A DNA stretch of 54,613 nucleotides from Mycoplana dimorpha (GCF_003046475.1 NZ_PZZZ01000001.1:702287-756899), one strand, 5' to 3'. Counted from the stretch's first letter, positions 37,666 to 46,977 are shown. The notes: generated by a model from the sequence alone, not told the origin. Numbers and translations are program-made.

Positions 37666-39504
37666 TTAAAGCGAAGGGAGGTCGGATCGCAGGTAAAACG
37701 TGGAACCGATCAGGCCTCTGTCCATCGCTAATGGAACGTCGCTCAACTGCTTTTTGAGATTGTTGAAATGGATGCCCGTCTCCTTGGCCAAAGTGAACAG
37801 CGAGACATACGTCTTCTGGAACCGCTCAATATCGGCATGGTCGATAACGGTCTGTGGGCACCGATTGATCGGATTCACCTCGATGCGGCTTCTGATGTGA
37901 CCCTGTGAGAGAAGTGCGGTTAACACCCTCGTGTTGACCCTAAGGGCTTTCTCAGCTTTTTTCAGCGAAATCGCATTGTGATCTTTTAACTGGACGGCTG
38001 CGCGGAGTTGAGCGAGGTTGACCATGACGGAAAGAAAGCCACGTTCTTCGGGGTTCTTGCGCACGCAAAGTTTCCGGCTCAACAGGAGATCGAGGATCTC
38101 TGACAGAGCACAACAAGCACGCTTTCGGGCATCAAGGATCCCGATGAACTGCCGTTCGTCGGTGGTCCACGGTGCCGCATGTCCGAGCAACCGTTCCAGG
38201 AACTCGTCCAAGGCAGACTTTTCGTATGCATATTGAACAAGTGGCTGCCGCTCGCCACGTGTGACATCGACGAGTGGCTCGATATAGGATCCTCCAAGGA
38301 CAGTCTTTTCATGTGGCCGCGGAACATTGAGGTAGGCCATGGCTTCCTTGAAGTTCAGCGACTGAATTGCTCGTTCGATGAAACTGTGCGCCGCGTCGGC
38401 GTCGAACAGTGCATGGTCGTCTACCTTCTTGTTGGCTTCTTCACTCAAATATCGTCCCATATAGAGGAGCTTCCGCAGTCGCTTCGGGTGAGTTTGATAC
38501 GTCAACGAAGCTGTCCGAATTGAATGGAGTTTGCGGACCTCAACGGGCTTGCCAAAGAGTTCGTCGCCTGAGCCGAGCGGCATCGTTTCGATGCAATGAG
38601 TTGCGAAAACCTCTCGAAGGCGGTCGTACTCTGCGTCGTCTGACTCGTGAGCGAGCCATTCGTAGATCCGGTAGAAAGCCATCTTGGGACCCTGTCCCGG
38701 TTTCGTAGGATCAAGTCTACCTTGCAGTTCGCTCAACAACTCTCGAACGCCGCTTTCCCCGCGGCAGGCGTAGGAATATCCGCGATCGCCGCACTGATAG
38801 AGTTGATCATCGGTGAGGTCCGACACGCGGACACGGACCCCGAAGTCGTAGGCTGCGCCGAGCATCTCGCACATCTTCCCGACGGCATCGAACCGGAAGC
38901 CATCGAGCCAGGTCTTTGCGGCAGGGAGGTGGGTGAGGCGGCCCAAGAGATACTCCTCGAGCGAGGACACACCACGATTGATGGCCAGATGCTGCGAGTT
39001 CCCCAACTGCGGCAGGGTACCGTGCAGACTGAGCGAGAAGTCGTGCACGGTCTGCGGGTTGAGATCATTGGCCAGTTCGACCAGCGCCAACCGGTGGTGA
39101 CGGCAAGTCCTGATGTGCGTAAGCGACCATTCTAACCGCTGATAGGGGCGGGCGGGCAAGGGGCAAGCAAACCTGGAGATATCGTCGTTTAGGCAGGCAA
39201 GGCACGCCCGTACACGACCACGGGCAAGCCCGGTGCGGTGTAGACGCTCGCCGCCCAACTCAAAGAGCCGATCGTCGATCCGCCGAATGGCTCTGAAATG
39301 CGAGGGGTCTGCTCGCCCACAACTTGCGAGTCTCGTCAGCGCATCGCTCTTGCCATCAACGACGTCTTGAAAACGAAATCCCATGTCAAGGCAGAACTGG
39401 CGTGCCGTGCGTCCATTGACCATGGCAGTTCTCGACGCAAAGCTGGATGCGAGTTCATCCTTGCCCAAAGGAACCGTCATGTTTCTCGGTAGCGGAGAGG
39501 CCAT
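37666..39504 (-). CDS. tniQ: TniQ/TnsD-type target selection protein of a Tn7-like transposon
   Basis: This 612-residue protein is the last gene of the transposition operon. The N-terminal part has the TniQ pattern: two cysteines at 101 and 104 (ACLACLNDD) and His/Cys at 130-137 (HIRTCRHH), a zinc finger. Its length and the C-terminal helix-turn-helix-like region (VSLFTLAKETGIHFNNLKKQ) fit a TnsD-type protein that would bind a specific target DNA, rather than the shorter CRISPR-coupled TniQ. The ATG overlaps the tnsC TAA (TAATG). No cas gene is nearby. Confidence 0.85.
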   Translation of the reverse strand: MASPLPRNMTVPLGKDELASSFASRTAMVNGRTARQFCLDMGFRFQDVVDGKSDALTRLASCGRADPSHFRAIRRIDDRLFELGGERLHRTGLARGRVRACLACLNDDISRFACPLPARPYQRLEWSLTHIRTCRHHRLALVELANDLNPQTVHDFSLSLHGTLPQLGNSQHLAINRGVSSLEEYLLGRLTHLPAAKTWLDGFRFDAVGKMCEMLGAAYDFGVRVRVSDLTDDQLYQCGDRGYSYACRGESGVRELLSELQGRLDPTKPGQGPKMAFYRIYEWLAHESDDAEYDRLREVFATHCIETMPLGSGDELFGKPVEVRKLHSIRTASLTYQTHPKRLRKLLYMGRYLSEEANKKVDDHALFDADAAHSFIERAIQSLNFKEAMAYLNVPRPHEKTVLGGSYIEPLVDVTRGERQPLVQYAYEKSALDEFLERLLGHAAPWTTDERQFIGILDARKRACCALSEILDLLLSRKLCVRKNPEERGFLSVMVNLAQLRAAVQLKDHNAISLKKAEKALRVNTRVLTALLSQGHIRSRIEVNPINRCPQTVIDHADIERFQKTYVSLFTLAKETGIHFNNLKKQLSDVPLAMDRGLIGSTFYLRSDLPSL

Positions 39505-40574
39505 TACTTGTTCCTCCTGTCGCGAACCTTCTTCTCCTTCATCGGCGCAGGATCGGCGCTGTGCGCGTCATTGTGGGCGTCTTGGAGCGCCATTGAGACA
39601 TCGATGTGATGCCAAACCTCTGCAGTGAAAACATTCCTATCAGCCGTGCAACCAGACCGTGCCTCATAGGCCTGGGCGAAGTGGGCTAGCGAGACAGCCG
39701 TCGCCTGATCTTGGAGAGCTTCCTGGATGGCGTCCTGGACAAATTCGATCGCGATACCGAGTTGGCCACCGGCCGCATGGATAAGGCGCGCTACGAAGGG
39801 CTGGTCTAAGGGCGCATCCAGCTCCATTTTGGCAATCTTCGTGATGATTCCGCGAACAGCCTTGGCCAAGAATTGGCCATCCGTTTCCAGATGCAGGTCA
39901 CCAAAGTGAACAAAACGGCTGCGTCGCTTGAGTTGGGTGTCGTTTTCGATGAAGGACGCAAACGAAGGCTTGCCGGACAAGATGAGCCAGACTGGCCAGT
40001 CGGACTGCTGCAGGAGGCCCTTCAGAGTATCGCGTACCTTCTGGACCTCGTTCACGTTTGCTGTGTCGACAGCATGCTGGATCTCGTCGATATGGACGTA
40101 ACGAACATTGCAGAGCTTCAGCCGATCGCGAACCATGTCCCAAACGACGTTTTCTCGCAGGTCTCTTTCCACTCTGTAGCCGAGTTGCTTCAGTAGGGTA
40201 TGACCTAGCTGCCGCAGTGTGCAGGGTGATGGGGCCTTCACGGAAACCAGTTGAGAGCCTTCGTGATTACACGGAGCTCCCCAAGCGCTTGCACGCAACC
40301 GGAAAATTCGCTCCAAAGAACGGGTCTTCCCCGCGCCCGGTTTTCCCGTGACAGCAAGGATGCGACCCTCAGCAAGCCTACCGACCCGCGAAGAGTGATC
40401 GTCATCGATCGAGCAGCTTAGCTCGCAACTCTCGATCAGCCGATCGAGTTCCGACTCTAGTAGCTGGTCCCGGCTATGTCCGATGTATGCCCGTAATACG
40501 GCCCTCATGGTCTCCACACGAGAGACCCTCTCGGTCACTTCCGGCTGTTCAATGCAGATGTCAGTATCATTCAT
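39504..40574 (-). CDS. tnsC: TnsC-type AAA+ regulator of a Tn7-like transposon
   Basis: TnsC links target recognition to the transposase in an ATP-dependent manner. I start at 40574 (MNDTDICIEQPEVTERVSRV), one base after the tnsB stop, giving 356 residues. Walker A is GKPGAGKT at residues 77-84 and Walker B is VRYVHIDEIQH at 157-167. The longer frame upstream runs in the wrong frame through the end of tnsB and is not real. The C-terminus RDRRNK overlaps the tniQ start. Confidence 0.9.
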   Translation of the reverse strand: MNDTDICIEQPEVTERVSRVETMRAVLRAYIGHSRDQLLESELDRLIESCELSCSIDDDHSSRVGRLAEGRILAVTGKPGAGKTRSLERIFRLRASAWGAPCNHEGSQLVSVKAPSPCTLRQLGHTLLKQLGYRVERDLRENVVWDMVRDRLKLCNVRYVHIDEIQHAVDTANVNEVQKVRDTLKGLLQQSDWPVWLILSGKPSFASFIENDTQLKRRSRFVHFGDLHLETDGQFLAKAVRGIITKIAKMELDAPLDQPFVARLIHAAGGQLGIAIEFVQDAIQEALQDQATAVSLAHFAQAYEARSGCTADRNVFTAEVWHHIDVSMALQDAHNDAHSADPAPMKEKKVRDRRNK

Positions 40575-40575
40575 T

Positions 40576-42723
40576 TCAAAACTCCATAAAAAAATCATCG
40601 TCATCATCGTCATCATCGGCGTTTTCCGCGTTGATGGCAGTTGGTTCGTCTGCGAGACCTGGGACCATCCCAGAAACCAGCGCGGACGGGTTGGCGATCT
40701 CATCGATTGAGCCATCTTCGGCCAGGAAATCGCGCTCGTCGGGCGTGACGTCTTCGATGCGGCGGCGACGATCGTCCACACTTGCAAGCGACCGGATCTG
40801 TTCCGAGGAATACGTTGGTGGCAGTAAGCCCGCCCGTTCTGTCGCCGCTTCGGAGAACGCGAGGATGTCCGCAATCGCTCTCAGACGCACGTCGCGGCTC
40901 GCTTTTGCTTGTTCGCCATGCTCTCGGCGGATCTTCTCGTTAGCAAGCTTCAAAGTGTGGAGGCTGACGCCATCCATTCCATCTTCACGGCAGGGCACCA
41001 TCAGCCAGCCTTCCTCGGTACGAACCGAGATAAAGCCAACGTCCGTCTGATCCACGCGAACGATCACCGCCTTCTTGCGGTTCCGCCTGCGAAGCCTCTG
41101 AAGCTCGTCATGGTAATAGTTCAAGCCAAACAGACGGACGCCATGCTTCTGGATTGTAGCCTCGATCGTCGTCCCAAAAATGGAACGAGCGATATCTGGA
41201 TCCAGCGTGTCCTCCGTTCCAAATTGACGATTCAACCTGATCCACGCGTTCAGAGGCGTCTCCTTCTTCAAGCCTTCGTGAGGCGTGTTGTGATAGACAT
41301 CCACCACATACCGAACGAGCACCTGATACAGTTCTTCCTTGTCGAGTACCGCCATCGCGTCTGGATCGTAGTCACCCTTGGCGACAACGTTTTCAAACGT
41401 CCGTCCGTGGAACCGAGCAATCAGTTGCTTGTGAAAGGTCGAGAACACCCGCTCAATCCGCGCGCGCATTTGGGGTACGCCCGCGGGCGGAAACATGATT
41501 TCGATCCCGAGGTCGGCGCACGCCGCGCGAAACTCCTGACTATACCAAGCCGAACCGGTGTCGGTGCAGATCGTCTGGATTTTACGACTGCCCATGTTCC
41601 ACGGAGACTCGCAGCCTGCCGCTTTGGCAATGGCCGACTTGTCGCTGACGACTTGGCGGAGGGTGGCTACCGCCGACTCCGACGAGGGAGCGCCGTCGAC
41701 GATGTGAAGGCCCACAATGGCGCGGGTGGCGCAATCGATAGCGACGGAAATCCAGAACCGGTTTCGCTCGATCTTTTCTTTGACCGCCACGGAAAGCTCC
41801 TGCCAAGCGGGATCCTTGTCCATCAGGGTTCGTAGGGACACATTCCATTCGTCGATCTCGATACGCTCGAGTGGCCTGGATACGCCCAAGCCCCCACGGA
41901 CGATATAGAACGCCTTGTTGGCCTTTTCGTCCCCCTCGCGAGCTGCCATGACTTCGAAGTCATTAAGTTTCGCGATCTCTTTTGACAAAGTTCGCACGCT
42001 CGGGATGAGGTACGGCTCCAGTCCGTCAACCTTTCGTTCTTCGTTCAACGCCTTTACCAACAGCCCGAGAGCTACATGTTGGTCAGCAAGCGATGGCTTG
42101 AGGGAATCCGCGTAACCCTCCGCGGCTTCTCGGAGCAAGGCGCGGATTTCCTCTGGCAGTCGGCTCTTCCGATTTCCGCTACGGCCAAGGTGGTCGCGCA
42201 ACGCCATCGGGTCGTAATTCCAAGCCTCATATGCGCGCAGCCACTTCCTCAACGCAGTGGGGCTGGGAGGGCGACGCGAGACCACCTTGCCCCCGCACCG
42301 CTTTGAGCCACCTCCCATTTTGATGATCTCGCCAGTAATGGTCGAGATCGCCATCGCCATCGATTCATCAGAACGGGTTGCCTTTCTCTGGGCTGCCATC
42401 CGCAGGAAACGGTCGCAGTACTCCTTTCGCCAAAGGATGGTTTCCTGTTGGGACATCTTCAAATTGGAGACGAGATCGCCCGCAGGTCTTGCTCGACGAG
42501 CACGCTCGGCACTTGCACGGTAGTAGCCGTTGGAAATCTGCAGAAGCCTTCCTTCCGAGCGAAGCTGATAAAGCTCTTCGTGGGACCGCCGGATCTCTTC
42601 ACCACTCTCATACCGGCGAAGGACGTGGTGGGTCTGATCGCTGGACATTGGTTCATGACCGACGCCATCGATGACGATCTTGTCGTGATGGCCGAAGGCC
42701 AAACGGGGTACAAACTGATTCAT
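40576..42723 (-). CDS. tnsB: TnsB-type DDE transposase
   Basis: This 715-residue transposase has the retroviral-integrase core with acidic triad Asp291 (ERIEIDEW), Asp388 (TICTDTGSAW) and Glu424 (MRARIERVF), followed by a Mu-type C-terminal domain. N-terminal residues 1-180 are DNA-binding helices. The extreme C-terminus is an acidic tail of eight aspartates followed by FFMEF, a plausible TnsC-binding hook. It overlaps tnsA by four bases. It would cut the 3' ends of the element and join them to target DNA. Confidence 0.92.
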   Translation of the reverse strand: MNQFVPRLAFGHHDKIVIDGVGHEPMSSDQTHHVLRRYESGEEIRRSHEELYQLRSEGRLLQISNGYYRASAERARRARPAGDLVSNLKMSQQETILWRKEYCDRFLRMAAQRKATRSDESMAMAISTITGEIIKMGGGSKRCGGKVVSRRPPSPTALRKWLRAYEAWNYDPMALRDHLGRSGNRKSRLPEEIRALLREAAEGYADSLKPSLADQHVALGLLVKALNEERKVDGLEPYLIPSVRTLSKEIAKLNDFEVMAAREGDEKANKAFYIVRGGLGVSRPLERIEIDEWNVSLRTLMDKDPAWQELSVAVKEKIERNRFWISVAIDCATRAIVGLHIVDGAPSSESAVATLRQVVSDKSAIAKAAGCESPWNMGSRKIQTICTDTGSAWYSQEFRAACADLGIEIMFPPAGVPQMRARIERVFSTFHKQLIARFHGRTFENVVAKGDYDPDAMAVLDKEELYQVLVRYVVDVYHNTPHEGLKKETPLNAWIRLNRQFGTEDTLDPDIARSIFGTTIEATIQKHGVRLFGLNYYHDELQRLRRRNRKKAVIVRVDQTDVGFISVRTEEGWLMVPCREDGMDGVSLHTLKLANEKIRREHGEQAKASRDVRLRAIADILAFSEAATERAGLLPPTYSSEQIRSLASVDDRRRRIEDVTPDERDFLAEDGSIDEIANPSALVSGMVPGLADEPTAINAENADDDDDDDDFFMEF

Positions 42724-43526
42724 CGTGCAATCTCCTCAACAAAAACTTCTTCGCCGCGTAACCGCACGGGGGTGTCATAGGAAATCAGACCGTTTCCGAT
42801 GGGAACGAGCTCACCATCGCCGATCAGGCAGACCAAGGCACTGAAGCCTGCCGCTTCAGGAATACTTGCCTTCAGAATGTCCGAGATCTTGGCGCAGCCG
42901 CGAAGCGTCATCGTGAAGTTCCTCATCCGAGCGACATCGGCATCCACGCGAAACGAGTTCGAATGAAAGATCAGACGTGCATTCGCCGCCCTTGCCCGGG
43001 TGATGTGGCGCTCGGTGCGAAGGACCATTGCATCAGCGCATCCACGTGGCCGCTGTTCTCGCATCAGCTGAAGGTCATCAACAATTCCGCTCTTGGCGAC
43101 CTGGTTCTCCTGTTTGATGGCAAAGGCAATGCGCTTGCCGCATCGAAGGCGAGCCTCAAGATCAAAGGTGTGAGAGCGCTTTCGTCGCTCCCTGTCGTGA
43201 AACGTCACCGGTGGTGGCTGGTCGATAAGGTCGACCACGTCAGGGCGGGCTAGCAGGATATACATGGCGTCCCGCTCCATGGTGCTTTCGTAGTGCATCT
43301 CTCGGTGAGAGAGCGGGTTCACGATGGTCCCGCGAAATGATCCTCTTCCGCGAAGACTGATTTTTCGCGAGGCCACGCTTGCGGATGGAGGAATCCAAAG
43401 CTGTCCCGCACGTTCCGAAGGCGGGGTTAGTCCAGCACTCATCATGCGCCGTTCCTGCTTGCGGCGGGGGCCGACAGGTGCGTCTCCTTGATACTTGAGG
43501 TGAGGGGGCAATTTATTGTTAGACAA
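42720..43526 (-). CDS. tnsA: TnsA-type endonuclease of a Tn7-like transposon
   Basis: TnsA cuts the 5' strands so that the element moves by cut-and-paste. The 268-residue protein has the restriction-endonuclease-like triad Glu80 (HYEST), Asp122 (HTFDLEA) and Lys138 (AIKQE), with an 80-residue N-terminal extension. The start is TTG at 43526, supported by GGAG nine bases upstream (TGGAGATTTGTGCC). It is the first gene of the operon and its stop overlaps tnsB in ATGA style. The presence of TnsA argues against a replicative, TnsA-less element. Confidence 0.85.
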   Translation of the reverse strand: MSNNKLPPHLKYQGDAPVGPRRKQERRMMSAGLTPPSERAGQLWIPPSASVASRKISLRGRGSFRGTIVNPLSHREMHYESTMERDAMYILLARPDVVDLIDQPPPVTFHDRERRKRSHTFDLEARLRCGKRIAFAIKQENQVAKSGIVDDLQLMREQRPRGCADAMVLRTERHITRARAANARLIFHSNSFRVDADVARMRNFTMTLRGCAKISDILKASIPEAAGFSALVCLIGDGELVPIGNGLISYDTPVRLRGEEVFVEEIAR

Positions 43527-43660
43527 GGCACAAATCTCCAGTTATCGGCGCGCGATTGCGGCCGATTGATCTCAATCGGGAGAGAATTCTCCGCGTGTCA
43601 GACCGCAGTCTGAGTGGTTACCTGGCTATTCGGAGATGTGCCGTTGTAAGGGAGGGCGCG
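43527..43660. promoter_or_regulatory. Promoter region of the transposition operon
   Basis: This 134-base gap separates tnsA from a divergent small gene. It holds GGAGAGAATTCTCC (43579-43592, palindromic) and CAGACCGCAGTCTG (43600-43613). A weak inverse copy of the left-end repeat (TGAGTGGTTACCTGG at 43611) is about 10 of 16 in agreement, so it may be a degenerate right-end site, but this is not proven. Confidence 0.4.
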
Positions 43661-43816
43661 ATGTCGATTTTGATGCACATATGCGACCTCCTTTCTCGTC
43701 GGTGGTTTTCGCTGAGCCAGACATGCTCGCGCGAATGGGTGCTTCTGGCGCAGGCAGCGCTAGAAGGCGTCAGATCACACACGCCAGTTGTGACCTTAGT
43801 GATTTCTAATGTTTGA
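43661..43816 (+). CDS. Small hypothetical protein
   Basis: A 51-residue open frame (MSILMHICDLLSRRWFSLSQ, then TCSREWVLLAQAALEGVRSH) is preceded by GGGAGGGCGCG, a good ribosome binding site. It reads like a real small protein but I know no family. It is divergent from tnsA and could be transposon-encoded or lie just outside. Confidence 0.4.
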   Translation: MSILMHICDLLSRRWFSLSQTCSREWVLLAQAALEGVRSHTPVVTLVISNV

Positions 43817-44031
43817 GAGAGGGAAGTTGGCCGATGGTTTTGGCATCGGATACATCCATACCGAGCCGTTAGGCGGTCGTGCCGAATTCCCGGGCCGATT
43901 TCGATATGGTTGTTATACGCATGTTCGCGATCCTACTTCGCCCGAACAGGGTCGGGGACTCGGGTTATCGCAGCCGTCGGTCCTGATTGCAATCTTGACA
44001 GACGCCAAGTCGAAAACATAGTTAACAGAGA

Positions 44032-45195
44032 TTGCACTGTGATCGTTGCGTTTTAGGAACAAGGCACGATGCTGGCGAACTGCGAACGCTCGGGTGGATC
44101 TCCCCGTCGTTTGGTTGTTCGATGTCCCCGCTTGATGGCCTGGTACTCCTCGAGCATGATACCTGTCATCTTGGTGACAACATCGTCAGTCCTGTCCAGC
44201 GAGGAGCCAGCGGGAAGCTGCATTCAGGTTGTTAACGCGCTGCTGGAATGCCTTGATGGTCTCGAGGGTCGGGAAGGCGTCGTAGTCGTCGGAGCTACGA
44301 ACAACTCTGATAACATTGACCCAGCAATCTTGCGCTCGGGGCGGCTGGATCGGCAGATTGAGATCCCGCTTCCATCGGAGCAAGATCGAATTGCAATCCT
44401 GGCTCAGCACATCGATCACTGCATCGAAGTCACCGAACTGGAAGGTCTGAAAGCGTGGACTGCTGGCATGAGCGGCGCAGACCTGGCCAAGGCCGCCAGA
44501 GATGCTCGTCGTCTAGCGAGGCGTGCCAAGCGTCCGCTTAATCTGGACGACGTGCGTGCCGTATTGCCTGCTCCTATCGACATCACGCCCGAGCATCGAA
44601 GAGCACTTGCTATTCATGAGGTAGGCCATACTGTTGTTGGATTAGCTTTGGGTCACGGCATCTACAGGGCACAAAGATCATCGGAACCAAGATCGCGCGC
44701 GCGGAAACGCAGCAAGGCGGCGCGGCCTACTTTGAATTGCCGCAGGCAAGTTATCGGGATCGGGAGTTCTTTCTGATTTATATCGCCGTGCTGCTTGCTG
44801 GCCTGGCTGCAGAGGAGGTTTGCCTGGGGCACCGAGGAGATGGTGCTGGACTCGGCAACACGTCAGATCTTGCCATGGCGACCCGGGTCGCCACGATGAT
44901 CGAGGCAGTGTTGGGGATGGGGATCACATTGCGCCATAGCGCCGCGTACGATGATGGCGCGTTGGAAGGCATCCGTATTGCCGACCCGAGGCTATGTTCA
45001 CGGATAGAAGTGATCCTTGCCGAGCAGTTTGCGCGGGCGAAAGCACTTATCGTCCAGTTCCGCCCGCTGGTAGATCGATTGGTAGAGGTTTTGGATGAAG
45101 TAGGTGAACTGACGCCTGAGGCCGTTGCGAAGGCAGTGCGGTCAACTGTGCTTACTCCGCTTCTGCGGCCGCCAAAGCAATCTTCGGCCAAATGA
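44032..45195 (+). pseudogene. FtsH-like AAA protease, frameshifted and truncated
   Basis: Three frames hold consecutive parts of an AAA+ zinc metalloprotease of the FtsH type. First comes a Walker-B-like region (SPLDGLVLLEHDTCHLGDN), then after a shift near 44225 the second region of homology (GATNNSDNIDPAILRSGRLD) and the M41 motif HEVGH. After a second shift near 44665 it reads KIIGTKIARAETQ, then ELPQASYRDREFF and AVLLAGLAAEE. The N-terminal half with Walker A is missing. It cannot make an active protease. The left break lies close to the tnsA-side of the transposon operon. Confidence 0.8.
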
Positions 45196-45485
45196 ACGAC
45201 CTGCGAAGGTAGTCACATTGACCAGAACTCCCTCTGCGAGGTGTGATAAGCAACGTGGCGACGGAGGCACTTGATGGGGCCACTGAGTTCAGCCTGGAAT
45301 ACAGCTTTGAGCAGCAGAATTCGCTTGCGTACCAATGTCCGCAGCTGCAGCGGCTCCACTTGCAGTGGGCCTTCGGATATTGAGGGAATTGAGGAGGACC
45401 CGCAGTCCTGTCACCACGGATCTCTCCAAGCAGATTATCGGTGATTTGTGATCTCGTTCTGACACGAGATCCGGCACTCGTGGCG

Positions 45486-46316
45486 CTAGGCTGCAGCAGC
45501 CTCTCGCTGCTCGAAAGCCCGCAACATGGCCGCGACGACAGATGCACGTCGCTCGAGCTTCGTGTCCGGCGCTCCCACCCAGCCCCAGTTCGTGGGGTAG
45601 TGGTACCATCCCATCCGGATCGCGCCGCCCTCAAAGTCTCCCTCAGCGCAGGAAACTCCCTTTAGACCGTTAAACGGGTGTCGAGGCATCGTTGAACTTG
45701 TAGGCGCAGCCATCATACCCGGCAAAGACATCCAGCGGGGGCGGCGTGCCTGATACAGCGTAGGGTCGATCAGCAGATCGGCTTCAGGAACACGGGTGAC
45801 CATATGGCCGCTCCAATGTCCCGGCTTTTCTGGCTGATTAGAAAGTGGATCACCGATGGACAAGGGCTGCAGATACTCTCTGTCCCGTTTCGCCTCAATC
45901 TCCAGGTTTACGGAAACGACTTCCGCCGACTCAAAGCCAACCTCTTTCAGAAAGTCACGAACGGTCATAGAGGCCAGAATGCAGCGCTTTTTGGAATCTG
46001 GATTGCTGATCCACGGTTGGCGAGCAAACGTGGAATGCATCGTATTCGAAATAACCCAGAGAGCACGGCTTAAATCAGCGGGTAGGTTAGGGTGCAAGAC
46101 GAGCATATCGTTGAGAAACATTCTGATCCTTTGAGTTGGCTCAACCTGCCAAGCGAAATGCATAGCCGGGCCGAGCAGAGGAAATTGGAGATGAAAGGCA
46201 ATCGCCATACGCCCCGACGGGGCTGGCGCACGATTGCCTTTTTCAGGGGCGTACGATCTCGTTGCCAACGCAGTCGGCACGCTAAGCACATTGAACAAAT
46301 TGTTCAGTGCCAGCAT
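45486..46316 (-). CDS. Hypothetical protein with a possible transglutaminase-like fold
   Basis: A 276-residue protein of no named family. A cysteine near residue 111 (KKRCILASMTVRDFLKEVGF), a histidine in SGHMVTRVPEADLLIDPT and an aspartate in that LIDPT stretch follow the Cys-His-Asp order of transglutaminase-like or papain-fold enzymes. The N-terminal 30 residues look poor and a start at MAIAFHLQFP may be better. No ribosome binding site is clear. The gene stands alone among decayed sequences, so it may itself be damaged. Confidence 0.5.
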   Translation of the reverse strand: MLALNNLFNVLSVPTALATRSYAPEKGNRAPAPSGRMAIAFHLQFPLLGPAMHFAWQVEPTQRIRMFLNDMLVLHPNLPADLSRALWVISNTMHSTFARQPWISNPDSKKRCILASMTVRDFLKEVGFESAEVVSVNLEIEAKRDREYLQPLSIGDPLSNQPEKPGHWSGHMVTRVPEADLLIDPTLYQARRPRWMSLPGMMAAPTSSTMPRHPFNGLKGVSCAEGDFEGGAIRMGWYHYPTNWGWVGAPDTKLERRASVVAAMLRAFEQREAAAA

Positions 46317-46641
46317 GTACAGGACGGTACCGGGCAGCGCAGTGATTGGTGAGGAATCTTAGGGTATGCAGTCGATGTCCACCGCTGCTCTGAAGAACTT
46401 GGTGGCATCCGGCCTTCGGCAGCGGAGGTGGATGACTCAGCGCGTCGACAGACTGCGGGATTCCCGTGTTTCTATTCGTATCGCTGACTGTTGTGTCATC
46501 GGACTTCCTTTTGGAGCGATGGCGTTATACCTGGGAAGTTCTCAATGCTCGTTAACGAAAACGTTAGAATTCTAAAGAAAGCAGAAATTGTCGTGTCGCC
46601 GGACTTTGGCAGGCCTGCACATCCGGCGCGTGCCGCGACGC
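46317..46641. other. Intergenic region without a gene
   Basis: This 325-base stretch has only short frames without ribosome binding sites. I see no RNA gene or mobile-element border in it. Confidence 0.4.
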
Positions 46642-46977
46642 TCATTGATCTCGCGACGCACCTAATGGACGTCCTAATGAGTAGAACCGCGACGTCGTCC
46701 GTGCGTATCCGAGTTTCGGTGCAAGTGCCCAAACCTCTGTCGTCGTGCAGTTGTCGCCGTCCTCAATGTGCGGGTGTCCGGAAACAAGTCCCGTCAGGCA
46801 AGGCACCGTTCTCCAGCGGAGCGCCCATCCTTCGAGGTGTGGTGCCGCTTGGAGCGCTTCTTCATTCGGTGGCTTGCCATCTCGAATGTGCACTAGATCT
46901 TCGACCAGCTTGGTTAGCCGACGGATTTCATGTTCGAGCTGAGATTTCGCATAGGATTGGCTCATAAGAACGACCAT
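46642..46977 (-). CDS. Small rhizobial protein, possibly DUF6634
   Basis: This 111-residue protein contains a helical N-terminus (SQLEHEIRRLTKLVEDLV), then LRWRTVPCLTGLVSGHP and TTEVWALAPKLGYARTTSRF, a pattern I recall from the DUF6634 family of rhizobial plasmid and island genes. GGAGAGGAG lies just upstream of the ATG at 46977, which supports a real gene. Function is unknown. The family name is from memory. Confidence 0.55.
   Translation of the reverse strand: MVVLMSQSYAKSQLEHEIRRLTKLVEDLVHIRDGKPPNEEALQAAPHLEGWALRWRTVPCLTGLVSGHPHIEDGDNCTTTEVWALAPKLGYARTTSRFYSLGRPLGASRDQ

Noticed and set aside
43527-45280. Possible right-end TnsB sites: TGAGTGGTTACCTGG at 43611 and GGAGGCACTTGATGGG at 45263
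   Set aside because: They match the left-end repeat at only about 10 and 12 of 16 bases, a level expected by chance in a region this size, and they do not form an array.
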